Positions 16,574-25,209 of a stretch of 64,000 nt of DNA are shown here, in pieces (the stretch's first letter is position 1; every line of letters begins with the position of its first letter). The stretch spans positions 2,728,001-2,792,000 of the forward strand of contig OZ241856.1 in assembly GCA_965202845.1 (NCBI GenBank), given 5' to 3'. The notes below the pieces were generated by a model. It was not told the origin of the DNA, did no database searches, and saw only the letters and a program-made list of their open reading frames with translations. The position numbers and the translations under genes were made by a program. This stretch comes from CBDATA01 sp965202845 (GTDB taxonomy: Bacteria; Acidobacteriota; Vicinamibacteria; Marinacidobacterales; Marinacidobacteraceae).

Positions 16574-17658
16574 AGCGGCGCGCCTTCGTGGGGAGCCTGG
16601 CGGCGGCGTCGGGCGGCCTGCTCGTTTCGCGGGCGCTCGCCGCAAGGCAGGCGCCGCCAAGGAATCCGGAGATCGACGAGCTGTACGACCGCTCGGTCAT
16701 CATTGATTCGCTCGCCGTCGGCTACGAATGGGACGAGGTGGAGTACGACGCGGTCGCGCGTTCGGGCTACACCGGCATCCAGACCACCCTCCCCAGCGCG
16801 AATTTCACGGTCGCCGTCCGGGCGCTCGCCGCGTGGCGTCGCCGCATCCGGGAGAATCCGGACAGGCTGCTCCACGCCACCCGGGCCGTCCACATCCAGC
16901 AGGCGAAGATGGAGGGGAGGATGGCGGTCGTCTTCGGCTTCCAGAACGCCACCATGCTGGAAGGGGATCTTCAGAACCTGGACCCGCTTTACGAACTCGG
17001 AACGCGCTGCATCCAGCTCACCTACAACTCGCAGAACCGGCTCGGCAGCGGCTGTACCGAGCGGGTGGACGGCGGGCTTTCCGACTTCGGGGTCGCGGTG
17101 GTGGAGCGGATGAACGAACTCGGAATCATCGTGGATCGTTCCCACTGCGGACCGCGGACATCGATGGATGGCATCGAGGTTTCGTCGCGCCCGGCGGCGT
17201 TCACCCACACCTTCTGCGAAGCGATCTACAACGACCATCCGCGCGCCAAGACCGACGAACAGATCCGCGCGATGTCCGACAAGGGCGGCATCACCGGGAT
17301 CGCCAGCCTCGGCTACTTCGTGGGTCCCGATCCGGACACTTCGCTCGAGGACTATGTGAACCACATCCTGCATGCGGTGCGCGTCGGCGGGATCGAACAC
17401 GTCGGGGTCTCGACCGACCATGCGATTCGCGGCCTGCGTTCGTGGGCCACCCGCGAGAACTGGTACGAACCGAGGCTTCGCAACTTCAAGCCGAGCTACC
17501 GGGTGCGCTGGCCTCCCTTCATCGAGGGGCTGGACGAACCGGAGCGCTTCCGGAATGTCGCCCACGCGCTGGACCGGCGCGGCGTCGCCGAGGCGGACAT
17601 CGAGCGGATTCTCGGCCGCAACTGGTTGCGCTACTTCGGCGAAATCTTCGGCGGCTGA
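16570..17658 (+). CDS. Tat-exported M19 (membrane dipeptidase) family protein
   Basis: 362 residues. KRRAFVGSLAAASGGLLVSR is a twin-arginine signal. The body has the renal-dipeptidase fold motifs GLSDFGVAVVERMNELGIIVDRSH, FTHTF, DKGGITGI and VGVSTD. The canonical N-terminal zinc ligands HxD and the Glu of the IEG motif are replaced (IIDSLAVG, FGFQNATML), so the di-zinc centre is incomplete by classical criteria. I recall a large subgroup of M19 Tat proteins sharing this feature. It overlaps the sulP stop (ATGA). Confidence 0.87.
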   Translation: MKRRAFVGSLAAASGGLLVSRALAARQAPPRNPEIDELYDRSVIIDSLAVGYEWDEVEYDAVARSGYTGIQTTLPSANFTVAVRALAAWRRRIRENPDRLLHATRAVHIQQAKMEGRMAVVFGFQNATMLEGDLQNLDPLYELGTRCIQLTYNSQNRLGSGCTERVDGGLSDFGVAVVERMNELGIIVDRSHCGPRTSMDGIEVSSRPAAFTHTFCEAIYNDHPRAKTDEQIRAMSDKGGITGIASLGYFVGPDPDTSLEDYVNHILHAVRVGGIEHVGVSTDHAIRGLRSWATRENWYEPRLRNFKPSYRVRWPPFIEGLDEPERFRNVAHALDRRGVAEADIERILGRNWLRYFGEIFGG

Positions 17659-17749
17659 GGCAGACTTCCCGGCAGGCCCGCCTTTCCCGCTTCACCGCGG
17701 AGCGCTATCGGCGGCGTTATCCAGTCCCATCCATTCCGGAGGGCGCCGG

Positions 17750-18739
17750 TCAGGGGCGGAGGATCAGCTTCCCCGAAGTGGCCCGGCTCTCCAGCAGCCG
17801 GTGCGCCTCGGCGGCCTCGGCGAGCGGAAGCTCCCGGTCGATGGTGAGCTTTAGCTTGCCGGAGGCGATCCCGCCCAGCACCTCGCCCGCCCGCCAGCGC
17901 ATCTCGTCCGGGGTCCGCATGTAGTGCCCCAGGGTGGGGCGGGTGAGGAACAGCGAGCCGGCGGCGGCCAGCCGCCCCGGATCGATCGGCGGAACCGGTC
18001 CGGAGGACTGGCCGTAGAGGACGAGCGTCCCGCGCGGGCGCAGCAGCCGCATGCTCTTCTCCCAGGTGGCGGCGCCCACCGAGTCGTAGACGACCGCCAG
18101 CCGGTTCCCGCCCAGCTGGTCCCGGATGGCTTCCTCGAAGTCCGTTTCGGCGTACCGGATCACATGGTCGGCGCCGGCCTCGCGCGCCGCCTTCGCCTTC
18201 GCCTCGGTGGACACGGTTCCGAACACCTCGGCGCCGAGCGCCCGGCACATCTGGCAGAGCAGCAGCCCCACCCCGCCGGCCGCCGCGTGCACCAGCACCG
18301 GCAGTCCGGACTGCACCCGGAAGGTGGAGCGCGCCAGGTAGTGCGCAGTCATCCCCTGGAGCAGCGCGGCGGCGGCGACCGCGGTCGACGTCTCTTTCCC
18401 CAGCTGCACCACGTCCCGCGCCGAGACCACCGCGCGCTCCGCGTAGGCGCCCGGCTGCATGACATAGCCCACCCGGTCGCCGGCGCGGATGTCTCCCACC
18501 CCTGGACCCGCCTCCATCACCGTGCCCGCCGCCTCGCTGCCGGGAGTGAACGGCAACGGAAGCGGATACAGCCCGGTCCGGTGGTAGACGTCGATGAAAT
18601 TCACCCCGATCGCCTCGATGCGGACCGCGATCTGGCCGGGTCCGGGCGCCGGGGAGTCCACCGTCTCGAGGGCGAGAACCTCCGGCCCTCCGGTTTGGTG
18701 GACGCGAATGGCGCGATGCGTTCGGGACATGCGGGACAT
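17750..18739 (-). CDS. qor: NADPH:quinone oxidoreductase family protein
   Basis: 329 residues, zinc-free MDR superfamily. Motifs are GVNFIDVYHRTGLYPLPLPF, GSEAAGTV, the NADPH-binding VHAAAGGVGLLLCQ and the C-terminal RATSGKLILRP that is typical of QOR. It reduces quinones or related enones with NADPH. It converges with the dipeptidase gene and diverges from uvrC. Confidence 0.94.
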   Translation of the reverse strand: MSRMSRTHRAIRVHQTGGPEVLALETVDSPAPGPGQIAVRIEAIGVNFIDVYHRTGLYPLPLPFTPGSEAAGTVMEAGPGVGDIRAGDRVGYVMQPGAYAERAVVSARDVVQLGKETSTAVAAAALLQGMTAHYLARSTFRVQSGLPVLVHAAAGGVGLLLCQMCRALGAEVFGTVSTEAKAKAAREAGADHVIRYAETDFEEAIRDQLGGNRLAVVYDSVGAATWEKSMRLLRPRGTLVLYGQSSGPVPPIDPGRLAAAGSLFLTRPTLGHYMRTPDEMRWRAGEVLGGIASGKLKLTIDRELPLAEAAEAHRLLESRATSGKLILRP

Positions 18740-18768
18740 GGGGCGGGGCGCATCCTACACTGCACCCG

Positions 18769-20604
18769 GTGCCCGAACCCGCCCTGGAAGCGAAGATCGC
18801 CCGGCTGCCGACCGGCGCCGGGGTGTACCTGTTCCGGTCGGCGAAGGGCGGAACCCTCTACGTGGGGAAGGCGCGTTCGGTGCGCGCTCGGGTGCTCTCG
18901 CACTTCCGCGCCCCGGCCGCCGACGCCCGCCGGGAGCGGATGCTGGCGCAGGTCGCGGACGTCGAAGTGGTGGCCACCGACTCCGACCGGGAGGCGCTGC
19001 TCCTCGAGAACAACCTCATCAAGACCCGGTCGCCCCGCTACAACGTCCTGCTGCGCGACGACAAGAACCCGCCGATGGTGCGGCTCACCATGCAGGAGAC
19101 CTACCCGCGGGTCCACATCGTCCGCGGCGCCGGGAGCGACGGAGCGGTCTACGCCGGTCCCTGGGTTCCGGCGAGCCTCGCCCGCCGCAGCATCGGGCTG
19201 GTGCATCGGCTGTTCGGCATCCGGAACTGCCGCGAGCAACTCGACGGCCGTCGCGCCCGTCCCTGCCTCCAGCACCAGATCCGCCGCTGCGTCGCCCCCT
19301 GCGTCGAAACCGTCACATCTCTCGAGGAGTACCGGCGGACGGCGGAGGAGGCGCGGCTCTTCCTTTTGGGGCGCACCGCCGAACTCACGAACTCGCTGGC
19401 GAAACGGATGCGGGACGAGGCCGATGCGGAGCGGTTCGAGGAAGCGGCGCGGCTGCGCGACAGCCTGCGGATGCTGGCCGAACTGAACGACCGGCAGAAG
19501 ATGGCGGGCGCCGACGGGCGGGCGCGGGATGTCTTCGGCTACCACCGCGAGGGCGACCGGGCGCACCTCCAGGTCTTCCTGGTGCGCGGCGGGCGGGTGG
19601 TCGACCGGGACAGCTTCGCGCTCGCCCGCCTCATGGTTCCCGACGACGCCGATCTGATCCAGGCGGCGATGAAGCGCTTCTACGAAATCGGCCATCCGCC
19701 GCCTCCGGAGATCGAGTGCCCGCTGGACTTCCCCGATCGGGAGCTGCTGGAGGAGTGGCTCTCGGAAAAGCGCGCCGGCAAGGTGTCCATCCGGGTTCCG
19801 CAAAAGGGGTCCCGCCGGAGGCTGGTGGATCTGGTCTGCCGGAACGCCCGGATCGCCTTCGATCTCGACTTCCGGGAAGCCGGACGGAAGGCGGCCGCCC
19901 GGGTGGGCGCGCTGCGGGAGGCGCTGGGGCTTTCCGAATCCCCGCAGCGGATCGAAGCCTTCGACGTCTCCAACTTCCAGGGCCGGGAGGTGGTGGCCTC
20001 GATGGTGGTCTTCGAACGGGGCGAGCCGCTGCCCTCGGCCTACCGGCGGTTCCGCATCCGCTCCGTCCGCGGCAAGGCCGACGACTTCGCCTCGATGCGC
20101 GAAGCAGCGCTCCGCCGCTACCGGCGGGTCCTGGCCGACGGCCAGGAGCTCCCCGACCTGATCCTGGTGGACGGCGGCCGGGGGCAGCTTTCCTCGGCGG
20201 CCGCCGCGCTCCACGACCTGGGGCTGACGCACATCCCCCACATCGGACTCGCCAAGCGCGAGGAGGAGATCTTCCTGCCGGGGACGGCCGCCCCGCTGCG
20301 CCTCGAACGGAGCTCCCCGGCGCTCCAGCTGCTCCAGCGGGCGCGCGACGAGGCGCACCGGTTCGCCGTCTCCTTTCACCGGAAAACCCGCAAGCAGGCG
20401 ACGCTGCGCTCCGCGCTTGATGCGGTGCCGGGGATCGGCCCGCGCCGGCGGCAGGCGGTGCTGGCCCGTTTCGGAAGCCTCCGGAAGGTCGCCGAAGCCG
20501 GGGAGGAGGAGCTCGCGAGACTGGTCGGGCCGGTGCTGGCGGCCCGCCTCAAGTCCCGCTTTCGCGCGCCGCCCCCCGAATCTGATAAGGGGGCCGCTCA
20601 TTAG
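18769..20604 (+). CDS. uvrC: Excinuclease ABC subunit C
   Basis: 611 residues from a GTG. An N-terminal GIY-YIG nuclease (GAGVYLFRSAKGGTLYVGKA) is followed by a UVR motif (RMRDEADAERFEEAARLRDS), an RNase H-like endonuclease with IEAFDVSNFQG and LILVDGGRGQ, and C-terminal helix-hairpin-helices (VPGIGPRRRQAVLARFG). It makes both incisions in nucleotide excision repair. uvrA lies 8 kb downstream rather than adjacent. The trpS gene follows after 13 bases. Confidence 0.97.
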   Translation: MPEPALEAKIARLPTGAGVYLFRSAKGGTLYVGKARSVRARVLSHFRAPAADARRERMLAQVADVEVVATDSDREALLLENNLIKTRSPRYNVLLRDDKNPPMVRLTMQETYPRVHIVRGAGSDGAVYAGPWVPASLARRSIGLVHRLFGIRNCREQLDGRRARPCLQHQIRRCVAPCVETVTSLEEYRRTAEEARLFLLGRTAELTNSLAKRMRDEADAERFEEAARLRDSLRMLAELNDRQKMAGADGRARDVFGYHREGDRAHLQVFLVRGGRVVDRDSFALARLMVPDDADLIQAAMKRFYEIGHPPPPEIECPLDFPDRELLEEWLSEKRAGKVSIRVPQKGSRRRLVDLVCRNARIAFDLDFREAGRKAAARVGALREALGLSESPQRIEAFDVSNFQGREVVASMVVFERGEPLPSAYRRFRIRSVRGKADDFASMREAALRRYRRVLADGQELPDLILVDGGRGQLSSAAAALHDLGLTHIPHIGLAKREEEIFLPGTAAPLRLERSSPALQLLQRARDEAHRFAVSFHRKTRKQATLRSALDAVPGIGPRRRQAVLARFGSLRKVAEAGEEELARLVGPVLAARLKSRFRAPPPESDKGAAH

Positions 20605-20617
20605 AATTCGCCCCTGG

Positions 20618-21640
20618 ATGGCGGAACACCGCGCTCGACGCACCCCCAGCGGCAGACCCCGGCTCTTTTCCGGGATGCGGCCCACCGGATCGTCCCACCT
20701 GGGGCACCTGGTCGGCGCGTACCGCAACTGGGTGGCGATGCAGGACGACTTCGAGGCGTTCTACTGCATCGTTGACTGGCACGCCCTCACCACCGACTAC
20801 AAGGACACCGGCGGCCTCCCCGCCAGCACCCTCGAAATCGCCACCGACTGGCTGGCGGTGGGGCTGGATCCGGCGCGCTGCTCGCTGTTCGTGCAGTCCG
20901 AGGTGAAGGAGCACGCCGAGCTCCACCTGCTGCTCTCGATGGTGATCCCGATCCCGTGGCTGGAACGGGTGCCCACCTACAAGGAGCTCCTGCGGGAGCT
21001 GAAGGACCGGGACATCCACACCTACGGATTCCTCGGCTATCCGGTGCTCCAGGCGGCGGACATCGTCCTCTACGACGCGAAGGTGGTGCCGGTCGGGGAG
21101 GACCAGCAGCCGCACATCGAACTCACCCGCGAAATCGCCCGGCGCTTCAACTCCTTCTTCGGGGACGTGCTGGTGGAGCCGCAGACGCGGCTGACCGCAT
21201 CGCCCCGGCTTCCGGGAACCGACGGGCGGAAGATGTCCAAGAGCTTCGGGAACGTAATCGGCATCGCCGAGGACGAGCCGGCGCTGCGGCAGAAGCTCAA
21301 GACGATGCAGACCGACCCGGCCCGCATGCGCCGCCGGGATCCGGGAAACCCCGACGTCTGCCCGGTCTTCGATCTCCACAAGATCTTCTCCGAGCCGGAG
21401 ACCCGCGCATGGGCGGCGGAGGGCTGCCGCACCGCCGGCATCGGCTGCATCGAATGCAAGCAGGCGCTCGCCGACCGGGTAGTGGCCGAGATCCAGCCCA
21501 TCGCCGATCGCCGTCGGCAGTACGAGAGCCGGCCCGACGACGTCCGGGACGCGCTCGCCGCCGGCCGGCGGACCGCCTCCGAAGCGGCGGCGCGGACCAT
21601 GGAGCGGGTGCGGTCCGCGGTGCGGCTGCCCCCGGGATGA
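20618..21640 (+). CDS. trpS: Tryptophanyl-tRNA synthetase
   Basis: 340 residues of class I synthetase. RLFSGMRPTGSSHLGHLVGA carries the HIGH-type signature and GRKMSKSFGN the KMSKS loop. It charges tRNA-Trp, whose gene is at 58076 in this window. It is followed by scpA and scpB, a common trpS-scpA-scpB arrangement. The stop overlaps scpA (ATGA). Confidence 0.97.
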   Translation: MAEHRARRTPSGRPRLFSGMRPTGSSHLGHLVGAYRNWVAMQDDFEAFYCIVDWHALTTDYKDTGGLPASTLEIATDWLAVGLDPARCSLFVQSEVKEHAELHLLLSMVIPIPWLERVPTYKELLRELKDRDIHTYGFLGYPVLQAADIVLYDAKVVPVGEDQQPHIELTREIARRFNSFFGDVLVEPQTRLTASPRLPGTDGRKMSKSFGNVIGIAEDEPALRQKLKTMQTDPARMRRRDPGNPDVCPVFDLHKIFSEPETRAWAAEGCRTAGIGCIECKQALADRVVAEIQPIADRRRQYESRPDDVRDALAAGRRTASEAAARTMERVRSAVRLPPG

Positions 21641-22425
21641 CCCTCCTCTACCTGCCCGAGGACAGCGCGGCCGCCGCGTTCCCCGGATACCACATCCGCC
21701 TCGCCGGCGACGGGGCGTATCCATTCGACGGCCCGCTGGAGCTGCTGATCCGCATGGTGCGCGAGGGCCGCGCCGATCCGCTGGAAATCCGGGTGGCGGC
21801 GATCACCCGGCAGTACCTGGACGCCATCCAGGTCATGGAGGTTCTGGACCTGCAGGTCGGCTCCGAGTTCCTGAAGCTGGCGACCGTCCTGCTCCGCATC
21901 AAGGCCCGCCGGCTGCTGCCGCGCCCCTCGGCCGCCGAGTCCCGGACCGAGGAGGAGCTGCTCGCCGACCTGAATGCCCGGCTCGCCGAGTACGCCCGCT
22001 ACCGGGAGGCGGCGGTTCGGCTCCGGCGGGACCTGCGGAAGCGCAGCGCGATGTGGGTGCGCCCGCAGGCGAAGGTGGAGAGCGCGGCGCCGGCGCCGGA
22101 GGAGGTGATGGCGGAGGTGGACCTGTTCGCGGTGGTGGAGGCCTTCCGCAGGGTCGTGGACCGGGCCCGGGCGAAGCCCCGGGTTCTGGCGCCGCGGGCG
22201 CTGCTCTCGGTGGCCTCGGTGATGCGGCGGATCGAGGCGGCGGCGCCGCCCGGCGTCCGGAAGAATTTCGAGGACCTGCTGGAGGCGATTCTCGAAGGGC
22301 GGACGGATCGGTCGGCGTTCATCGCGGCGTTCCTCGCGGTGCTGGAACTGGCGCGTCGGCGCCGCATCTCGGTTGCACAGGACCTTGACTTCGGACCCAT
22401 CTGGATCGTCGGACGCGCCTCCTGA
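21637..22425 (+). CDS. scpA: Segregation and condensation protein A
   Basis: 262 residues with the kleisin N-terminal signature FDGPLELLIRMVREGRADPLEI and MEVLDLQVGSEFLKLATVLLRIKARRLLP. A C-terminal winged helix ends with RRRRISVAQDLDFGPIWI. It bridges the SMC dimer heads. Overlaps both trpS and scpB. Confidence 0.96.
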   Translation: MTLLYLPEDSAAAAFPGYHIRLAGDGAYPFDGPLELLIRMVREGRADPLEIRVAAITRQYLDAIQVMEVLDLQVGSEFLKLATVLLRIKARRLLPRPSAAESRTEEELLADLNARLAEYARYREAAVRLRRDLRKRSAMWVRPQAKVESAAPAPEEVMAEVDLFAVVEAFRRVVDRARAKPRVLAPRALLSVASVMRRIEAAAPPGVRKNFEDLLEAILEGRTDRSAFIAAFLAVLELARRRRISVAQDLDFGPIWIVGRAS

Positions 22426-22990
22426 TCCGCCGGAAGCGCTCGCCGCCGCCCTCGAGGCGCTGCTCTTCGCCCACGGCGTCCCGGCGAATCTCCGGACTCT
22501 CGCCGCCGCGCTCGACGTCCCGTCCGCCGATGTCCGGAGCGCGCTCCTGTGGCTGGAGGCGCGCTGCGACCTGCCGGGTTCCGGGCTGCGGTTGGTGCGG
22601 GTGGCGGGCGGATACCAGCTCGTCACCCGGGCCGAGCACCGGGACGCGATCGAGCGGCTGCTGGCGCCGCGGCGGGAAGGGCGTCTCTCGCACCAGGCGA
22701 TGGAGACGCTCTCGGTGATCGCCTACCGTCAGCCGATCACCATGCCGGAGCTGAACGACCTGCGCGGCGTCCAGTCCCAGGGGGTGGTGGGCACCTTGCT
22801 CCGGGCGCGCCTCGTCGAAAGCCGCGGGCGCAAGCCGGTGGTGGGGCGTCCGCTGCTCTACGGCACTACCCGGCAGTTCCTCGAGCGGTTCGGCTTGGAC
22901 CGCATCGAGGACCTGCCGCAGCTCAAGGAAGTCGGCGAGGACGAGACGCCGGAGATCGCGGTGCTGGATGACGGGGAAAACAGGGACTGA
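22373..22990 (+). CDS. scpB: Segregation and condensation protein B
   Basis: 205 residues. Two winged-helix domains with ALEALLFAHGVPANLRTLA, RVAGGYQLVTR, the hallmark LSHQAMETLSVIAYRQPIT, and GRPLLYGTT near the end. It binds ScpA in the SMC complex. The start is uncertain: TTG at 22373 overlaps scpA by 53 bp and a second in-frame TTG lies at 22385. The next gene starts directly after the stop. Confidence 0.94.
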   Translation: MHRTLTSDPSGSSDAPPDPPEALAAALEALLFAHGVPANLRTLAAALDVPSADVRSALLWLEARCDLPGSGLRLVRVAGGYQLVTRAEHRDAIERLLAPRREGRLSHQAMETLSVIAYRQPITMPELNDLRGVQSQGVVGTLLRARLVESRGRKPVVGRPLLYGTTRQFLERFGLDRIEDLPQLKEVGEDETPEIAVLDDGENRD

Positions 22991-24442
22991 ATGGGCGCGG
23001 AGCGGCTCCAGAAGCTGATCTCCGCCGCCGGCGTCGCATCGCGCCGGGCGGCGGAGCGGATGATCGCGGAGGGGCGCGTCACCGTCGACGGCGAGGTGGT
23101 CCGCACTCCGGGGGAGAAAGCCGATCCGGCCCGCAGCGACATCCGGGTGGACGGCGCCCGCCTGCGTTCGCGCCGAAGGCCGCGCCGCCACGTGGTGATG
23201 AACAAGCCGATCGGCGTCCTGACCACCCGCTCCGACCCGTCGGGCCGTCCCACCGTCATCGAACTCCTCCCGCCGGGACTCCGCTCGCTGTATCCGGTGG
23301 GGCGGCTGGACGGCGCGACGTCCGGGCTGCTCCTCCTGACCGACGACGGGGAGCTCGCCGAACGGGTGGCGCATCCGCGATACCGGCTTCCGAAGGTCTA
23401 TTTCGCCACCGTGCGCGGACTGCCCGGAGATGCGACGCTCGACCGGGCGCAGCGCGGGGTGCGGGTGGACGGTGACCGGCTGCGCCTCGACCGGGTGGAG
23501 GTTCTGGCCCGCTATCCGCATCGGGACGAGGGCAAGAGCCGGTCGCGCCTGCGGGTCACGCTGCGCGGCGGACGCAACCGCGAAATCCGGCGGGTGCTCT
23601 CGGTGCTCGGACACCCGGTGATCGAGCTGCACCGCACCCGGATCGGGAGCCTCACGGACCGCGGGCTGGCGCCCGGAAATTTCCGCAAGCTGACGCCCGC
23701 CGAAGTCGCCGAACTGCGCGAATCCCTCCGCATGGCGGCGCCCGAATCGTCGCGGGAGGAAAGCGCGCCGCCGGTTCCGGAAGTCCCGGCGGCGGGTCCG
23801 CCCCCCTTCATCGTCGCCATCGACGGCCCCGCCGGCGCCGGAAAGACCTCGCTCGCCCGCGCGGTGGCCGAGCGCGCCGGCCTCCCCTGGTTCAACACCG
23901 GCGCCTCGGTGCGGGCGGTGGCGCTTCTGGGGTTGCGTCTCGGGATGTCCCTCGACGACGGCGAAGCGCTCCGCCCCCTCGCCTACCGGGTGTTCCTCGC
24001 CCCCGACGGCCGGGTGTTCCTCGACGGGGAGGACGTTTCGGCGGCGGTGCGCGCTCCCGAAGTGGCGGACGCCGCCTCGCGGGTCGCGGCCCACCCGGAG
24101 CTCCGCGAGGTTCTGGCGGCTCGCTGGCGTCAGGCGGCGTCAGGCGGCGGGGTGGTCGAGGGGCGCGACATCGGCACGGTGGTGTTCCCCGACGCGCCGG
24201 TGAAGATCTTTCTCGAAGCCCGCCCCGAGGTCCGCGCCCGCCGCCGCCTTGCGGACGAGGGAGGGCGCGACGAGACCGCGGTGCGCGAGGACCTGCGGAG
24301 CCGGGACGCCGCCGACTCCGGCCGGGCCGCCGCTCCGCTCCAGGCCGCGAAGGACGCCCACCGCCTGGACACCAGCGACCAGACGCTCAAGGAGTCGGTG
24401 GACCGGGTGCTGGCGTGGATCGAAGCCGCCCGCGGTCCGTAA
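22991..24442 (+). CDS. Fusion of 23S rRNA pseudouridine synthase (RluB type) and cytidylate kinase
   Basis: 483 residues in one frame. Residues 1-245 are an RluB/RsuA-family enzyme: an S4 RNA-binding domain (ERLQKLISAAGVASRRAAER) and the catalytic-Asp motif GRLDGATSGLLLLTDDG. A 25-residue Pro/Ser/Glu linker follows. Residues 273-483 are a CMP kinase with P-loop DGPAGAGKTS (278-287), GRDIGTVVFPDAPVKIFLEA and the RDAADSGR...DAHRLDTSD lid and substrate motifs. The usual LDTGAMYR is FNTGASVR here (Asp to Asn, Tyr to Val). Genomes often place cmk near scpB-rluB; a single-chain fusion is unusual to me. Confidence 0.93.
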   Translation: MGAERLQKLISAAGVASRRAAERMIAEGRVTVDGEVVRTPGEKADPARSDIRVDGARLRSRRRPRRHVVMNKPIGVLTTRSDPSGRPTVIELLPPGLRSLYPVGRLDGATSGLLLLTDDGELAERVAHPRYRLPKVYFATVRGLPGDATLDRAQRGVRVDGDRLRLDRVEVLARYPHRDEGKSRSRLRVTLRGGRNREIRRVLSVLGHPVIELHRTRIGSLTDRGLAPGNFRKLTPAEVAELRESLRMAAPESSREESAPPVPEVPAAGPPPFIVAIDGPAGAGKTSLARAVAERAGLPWFNTGASVRAVALLGLRLGMSLDDGEALRPLAYRVFLAPDGRVFLDGEDVSAAVRAPEVADAASRVAAHPELREVLAARWRQAASGGGVVEGRDIGTVVFPDAPVKIFLEARPEVRARRRLADEGGRDETAVREDLRSRDAADSGRAAAPLQAAKDAHRLDTSDQTLKESVDRVLAWIEAARGP

Positions 24443-24464
24443 TTTGCATTTCGGAACGAAGCGG

Positions 24465-24481
24465 TTGGCACGAGAATTGCT
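24465..24481 (+). promoter_or_regulatory. Sigma-54 (RpoN) promoter, -24/-12 element
   Basis: TTGGCACGAGAATTGCT matches the consensus YTGGCACG-N4-TTGCW at every defined position. It lies 23 bp after the rluB-cmk stop and 77 bp before the lipoprotein ATG at 24559. It would place transcription of the cysteine-rich operon under an enhancer-binding activator. No activator gene is in the window. Confidence 0.88.
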
Positions 24482-24558
24482 TTCTTTGGTGTTGACGGCG
24501 GCAATCCCGCCGCCGCCGGAAACGGCCGAAGGGCAGGAGAAAAAACGGGAGAGGCGAC

Positions 24559-24921
24559 ATGAGACGAATTCTGATTTCCATTCTCTTCCTGCTGTTGATG
24601 GGCGGGCTTTTGTGGACCGGATGCGGCCAGGAGACGCCTACGGTTCCGGGGGTCCCCGAAGCGCCCGCGCCTTCCGCGTTGTCCGGCGAGCCGCCGGATT
24701 CCACAGACTCCGACGGATTGTCCGCGCATTGGCGATTGCACGTGGAGGAAATGCGCGCTCACAAGGAGGAGTTCGACGGGCGCATCATGGCCATTCTGAT
24801 CCGTACCGGGTTGTCGGATGAAGTTCTCGAGGAGATGCGCGCGGATATGGAACAACGACGGAACGCATACATGGCGAAGTACATCGCCTTTGCCCGCGCC
24901 CGCAGTAACGGCGCCCGATAG
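24559..24921 (+). CDS. Small putative lipoprotein, first gene of the sigma-54 operon
   Basis: 120 residues, not recognised. MRRILISILFLLLMGGLLWTGC is a lipoprotein-type signal (WTGC is a weak lipobox). A Pro/Ala/Ser linker follows, then a helical domain of about 60 residues (HWRLHVEEMRAHKEEFDGRI; DEVLEEMRADMEQRRNAYMA). It is the first gene after the -24/-12 promoter and ends nine bases before the cysteine-rich gene, so co-transcription is very likely. Confidence 0.75.
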   Translation: MRRILISILFLLLMGGLLWTGCGQETPTVPGVPEAPAPSALSGEPPDSTDSDGLSAHWRLHVEEMRAHKEEFDGRIMAILIRTGLSDEVLEEMRADMEQRRNAYMAKYIAFARARSNGAR

Positions 24922-24930
24922 GAGGCGGAA

Positions 24931-25209
24931 ATGTTTCATCGTGTCCTTTTGATGGTTTCCATCGTCTCGCAGCTTGTTCTCTTTGCGGTTGCGGGGATTT
25001 TTGCCCAGGATCGCCCGGACTGCTGCCATGAGGAGTGCGCTTTTGAATTGCATGCGTGCGAAAATCAGGTAGAACAGGATTTTTCGACCTGCGGGAGTGA
25101 ATGTGGATCATCCGAAGAGTGTCTCAGGGGATGCTATGACGCACACATGACCGGACATTCCCGGTGCAATAGCCAAAATGACGCCTGTCTCGCAAGCTGC
25201 CACATATAG
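24931..25209 (+). CDS. Secreted 11-cysteine protein, copy 1
   Basis: 92 residues. MFHRVLLMVSIVSQLVLFAV...GIFAQ is a signal peptide with AQD cleavage. The mature ~66 residues hold 11 Cys spaced CC-x3-C-x6-C-x10-C-x3-C-x5-C-x3-C-x10-C-x6-C-x3-C, a spacing that mirrors itself about the centre, and end in CHI. The twin Cx3C pairs suggest a disulfide-stapled helical hairpin. A strong AGGAGG ribosome-binding site precedes the ATG. A paralog is at 25649-26802. The function is unknown. Confidence 0.8.
   Translation: MFHRVLLMVSIVSQLVLFAVAGIFAQDRPDCCHEECAFELHACENQVEQDFSTCGSECGSSEECLRGCYDAHMTGHSRCNSQNDACLASCHI

Noticed and set aside
20775..20795. TGGCACG at 20777 as another sigma-54 promoter
   Set aside because: No TTGC at the required spacing, and it lies inside trpS.
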